NCBI GenBank assembly: GCA_964406605.1 | Contig: CAYOSF010000014.1 | Span: forward strand, 21,150-85,149 | From: CAYOSF01 sp964406605 | GTDB taxonomy: Bacteria > Chloroflexota > Dehalococcoidia > DSTF01 > RBG-16-68-14 | DNA: 64,000 nt | Direction of reading: 5' to 3' | Shown: positions 62,265-64,000 of the stretch, piece after piece | Layout of the letters: each line of letters opens with the position of its first letter | How positions within the stretch are numbered: the stretch's first letter is position 1 | Translations under genes and position numbers: made by a program | Notes under the pieces: model-generated | Seen by the model: the letters and a program-made list of their open reading frames with translations, nothing else | Told to the model about the DNA's origin: nothing | Database searches by the model: none

Positions 62265-63002
62265 TCACGGTCCGCCGCAGTTGATGGTGAGCGTCTCCGT
62301 GGTTCCGGCACCCTCATACCAGTGGTGCGACAGATCCTCTAGCATCACCGTGTCCGCGTCGCCGTGCACCATCGTCACGGTGCCGCTGGTCGGCTGCCCA
62401 GGGCAGGCGAACTCGGCCGTCCCCATGATCCCCGTGTAGTCGGAGGGCGGGTCTTCAACGCCGATGGTGCAGGCCATGGCTAGTATGCCAGGTGTGTCCA
62501 GGTAGGAGGCGGGAAACTCGCACGCCGGCCACAGGTCCGTTTCAATGTTGCCCGTGGACGTCACCTCGGCGTAGTGGAGGACAGTCTCCCAGGCTTCATA
62601 CCCGCTGACGCCTTCGGGAAGCTGCCTCAGATAGAACTGAACGGTGAAGGATTCCCCCACACCGATATTGCACTCCGCATCTCCCTGCTCCGTGCTGCAC
62701 CCCGGCATGCCTTCAACCGACATCGAGAACAGACCGGGACCTGCCAGCGCGGGCGTCGGCACAGCACCGTCCGCCGAGCCCCCTTCGGGCGTCGGTGTCG
62801 CTCCCGCCTGCCCGTCAGGGCCAGCACCATCTTCTGTGCCGCCCCCCGGCGTCGTCGTTGCCACTACGCCATCAGCGGGGCCGGTCCGCTCCGGGGTTTG
62901 CTTCGTGTCATCTGAGTCGCCGCCCGAGCCGCAAGATACCAGCAAGATGGCCAAGGACAGCGCCACCACGATGACAAGGACGCCGCGAAAGCACGATTTC
63001 AT
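62265..63002 (-). CDS. Lipoprotein with a cohesin-like beta domain
   Basis: 245 residues; ATG after AGAGGAG. The lipobox LVSC ends the signal peptide. A low-complexity Gly/Thr/Pro/Asp spacer (about 25-85) leads to a domain of 150 residues with VQFYLRQLPEGVSGYEAWETV, reminiscent of cohesin-type beta-sandwiches, and six cysteines that could form disulfides. Surface-located; function unknown. Confidence 0.75.
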   Translation of the reverse strand: MKSCFRGVLVIVVALSLAILLVSCGSGGDSDDTKQTPERTGPADGVVATTTPGGGTEDGAGPDGQAGATPTPEGGSADGAVPTPALAGPGLFSMSVEGMPGCSTEQGDAECNIGVGESFTVQFYLRQLPEGVSGYEAWETVLHYAEVTSTGNIETDLWPACEFPASYLDTPGILAMACTIGVEDPPSDYTGIMGTAEFACPGQPTSGTVTMVHGDADTVMLEDLSHHWYEGAGTTETLTINCGGP

Positions 63003-63059
63003 AGCTCTCCTCTACGCACAGTTCCAGATGCCACACCCAGCACTCGCCTACTGAGCGCT

Positions 63060-63088
63060 AGCTTACAGCGGCGCTGACGGGTAGTCAA
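63060..63088 (-). promoter_or_regulatory. Candidate promoter of the lipoprotein gene
   Basis: Minus strand: TTGACT (63088-63083), 17 bases, TAAGCT (63065-63060), about 60 bases before the ATG. Confidence 0.45.
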
Positions 63089-63456
63089 TGCCACGGGGAA
63101 CCGGCGTGGAGAGATGCGGCGCCGAGGCGACGCGCCCGTTCCAGCGCCCGGCCGGCCGACGTCGGCAACACAGCGGACCGTACATCACGTTCAGCCTCTC
63201 GGCGACCCTTCGTCACTCCTCCGATCAGACCACACAACACCACCAGAGCCGGCGCCGCTGCCGGCGACACCGCTGCGACATGCCAGCGCGCTGCAATGTG
63301 CAGCCGAGAGCACCCGTGGGCGATCAGAGCAGTTTCTGCCGCGACACGGCGCGGCCACGTAAGCTCGTCCTGGGCGGTTTCCCTCCGGCGGATGGTCGGT
63401 TGTCAAGACACGACCGAACCGAAGGGCGCGTGTCCGGCCGTGACTCAATCCCGGAG

Positions 63457-63485
63457 TTGACGGCCTGCGTTACCCGCGCTAGTAT
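63457..63485 (+). promoter_or_regulatory. Candidate promoter of the last glycosyltransferase
   Basis: TTGACG (63457-63462), 17 bases, TAGTAT (63480-63485). The start would be about 35 bases before the small ORF at 63526. Confidence 0.5.
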
Positions 63486-63525
63486 CGTGAACGAACCGGT
63501 GGTCTGACGTGGAAGGAGGTTCGGC

Positions 63526-63612
63526 ATGCAGAGACGGCCCCTGGCAGCCCTAGGTGCAGCGGCGCGTTCGACTGGCACTCTGCCTCCAAGCGGCCGTCGC
63601 ATGCCGCGCTGA
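63526..63612 (+). CDS. Possible 28-codon leader ORF
   Basis: ATG at 63526 follows AAGGAGG with 6-base spacing, one of the best ribosome sites in the window, and the frame stops at 63612, 25 bases before the glycosyltransferase ATG. The peptide is basic (MQRRPLAALGAAARS at the start). It could be a leader peptide, or the original start of the next gene put out of frame. Confidence 0.4.
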   Translation: MQRRPLAALGAAARSTGTLPPSGRRMPR

Positions 63613-63637
63613 CCGCCCGCAGAAGGCAGTCCGGAGC

Positions 63638-64000
63638 ATGCAGCTAGGCTCGCCCGGCGACAGATGGCGCAGGCTCTCGTTTCCCGCGGTCCCATCGGCC
63701 CGCGACATCTCCGCCTGGCTCGTGGCGGTGCGCATGGATCTGGCCATTCTGGCTGTTCTCACCGTGATCGCCGCCGTTCTCCGCGTCGTGTTGCTGGACA
63801 AGATACCCGGCGGCCTGCACGGAGACGAGGCGTGGACGGGTCTGGACGCGCAGCGGGTCCTCGACGAGGGCTGGATCGGCCCGTACGTGCCGAGTGCGCT
63901 GGGACAGCCCAGCGGCCCGCTCTACTTCGCCGCTCCTTTCATCAAGGTCTTCGGCCACACGGTCTTCTCCGTCCGGCTCGCGATGGCCGTCCTGGGCATC
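63638..64000 (+). CDS. GT-C family glycosyltransferase (GT39/ArnT-like), 5' part
   Basis: 121 codons from ATG 63638, open at the window edge. One membrane helix (DLAILAVLTVIAAVLRVVLL) is followed by the first external loop PGGLHGDEAWTGLDAQRV with the Asp-Glu pair typical of PMT/ArnT-type enzymes, then GQPSGPLYFAAPFIKVFGHT. It should transfer a sugar from a polyprenyl phosphate to a surface acceptor. The ribosome site is weak compared with that of the small ORF upstream. Confidence 0.75.
   Translation, partial: MQLGSPGDRWRRLSFPAVPSARDISAWLVAVRMDLAILAVLTVIAAVLRVVLLDKIPGGLHGDEAWTGLDAQRVLDEGWIGPYVPSALGQPSGPLYFAAPFIKVFGHTVFSVRLAMAVLGI

Larger units (their letters stand above)
63003..63525. other. 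Intergenic region before the last glycosyltransferase
   Basis: 523 bases. It holds a leftward promoter for the lipoprotein gene (63060-63088) and a rightward promoter (63457-63485). Open frames here are Arg/Pro-rich and have no ribosome site. Nothing else is seen. Confidence 0.5.

Overview
The window is a 64 kb stretch of high-GC bacterial chromosome with about 60 protein genes, mostly in short operons on both strands. I found no tRNA, rRNA, CRISPR array or intact insertion sequence. Several features together suggest an uncultured Chloroflexota lineage, possibly Dehalococcoidia-like: the housekeeping gene set, the MoxR/DUF58/transglutaminase cluster, the large GT-C glycosyltransferases, a dnaJ-prmA pair, a probably non-discriminating AspRS, and a dispersed repeat of the CACCCTGAGCGAAGC type at 31320. 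This taxonomic call is an inference; no marker gene settles it.

Layout. 1-10133 is a catabolic-looking block: a GNAT protein running off the left edge, a type II DMSO-reductase-family molybdoenzyme, an MFS carrier, a methyltransferase, an FAD oxidoreductase and a class III aminotransferase. 10200-14280 holds two small unknown genes, an orphan protein with a possible PD-(D/E)XK nuclease core, and an ABC-F ATPase behind what looks like a transcription attenuator with short upstream ORFs. 14278-17064 is a second molybdoenzyme paralogous to the first; neither has a beta or gamma subunit gene nearby. 17471-22885 has a triple-HTH regulator, an SRAP/YedK protein, a GtrA-GT87 fusion and a NarL-type two-component pair. 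22925-26034 is an unfamiliar five-gene operon (large Fe-S protein, ferredoxin, ATC-hydrolase-like protein, PHP phosphoesterase, unknown protein).

26388-33366 holds a secreted or anchored NTF2/CHRD-like protein, an alpha/beta hydrolase, a lone trypsin-like protease, a patch of REP-like hairpins, a hidden 59-residue gene, nadA with an operator over its promoter, queD and an MFS carrier. 33592-37966 is a riboflavin operon (ribD, ribE, ribBA, ribH) with a stomatin-like gene inserted after ribD. 38079-43701 has small membrane proteins, a small EF-Tu-domain-2 protein, a PAS/GAF LuxR regulator and dinB with an SOS-like operator. 43803-53722 has an apparently reduced DUF58/BatD-like locus, a MacB-type ABC exporter, ogt, an enoyl-CoA hydratase, and the intact moxR-DUF58-transglutaminase operon, whose transglutaminase domain has lost its catalytic residues. 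53931-64000 has an M23 lipoprotein, prmA, dnaJ, aspS, two GT-C glycosyltransferases (the second runs off the right edge) and two secreted proteins.

Start codons were chosen by Shine-Dalgarno sequences and family starts, so several are shorter than the longest possible reading frame. Promoters were read by eye as -35/-10 pairs and are candidates only.
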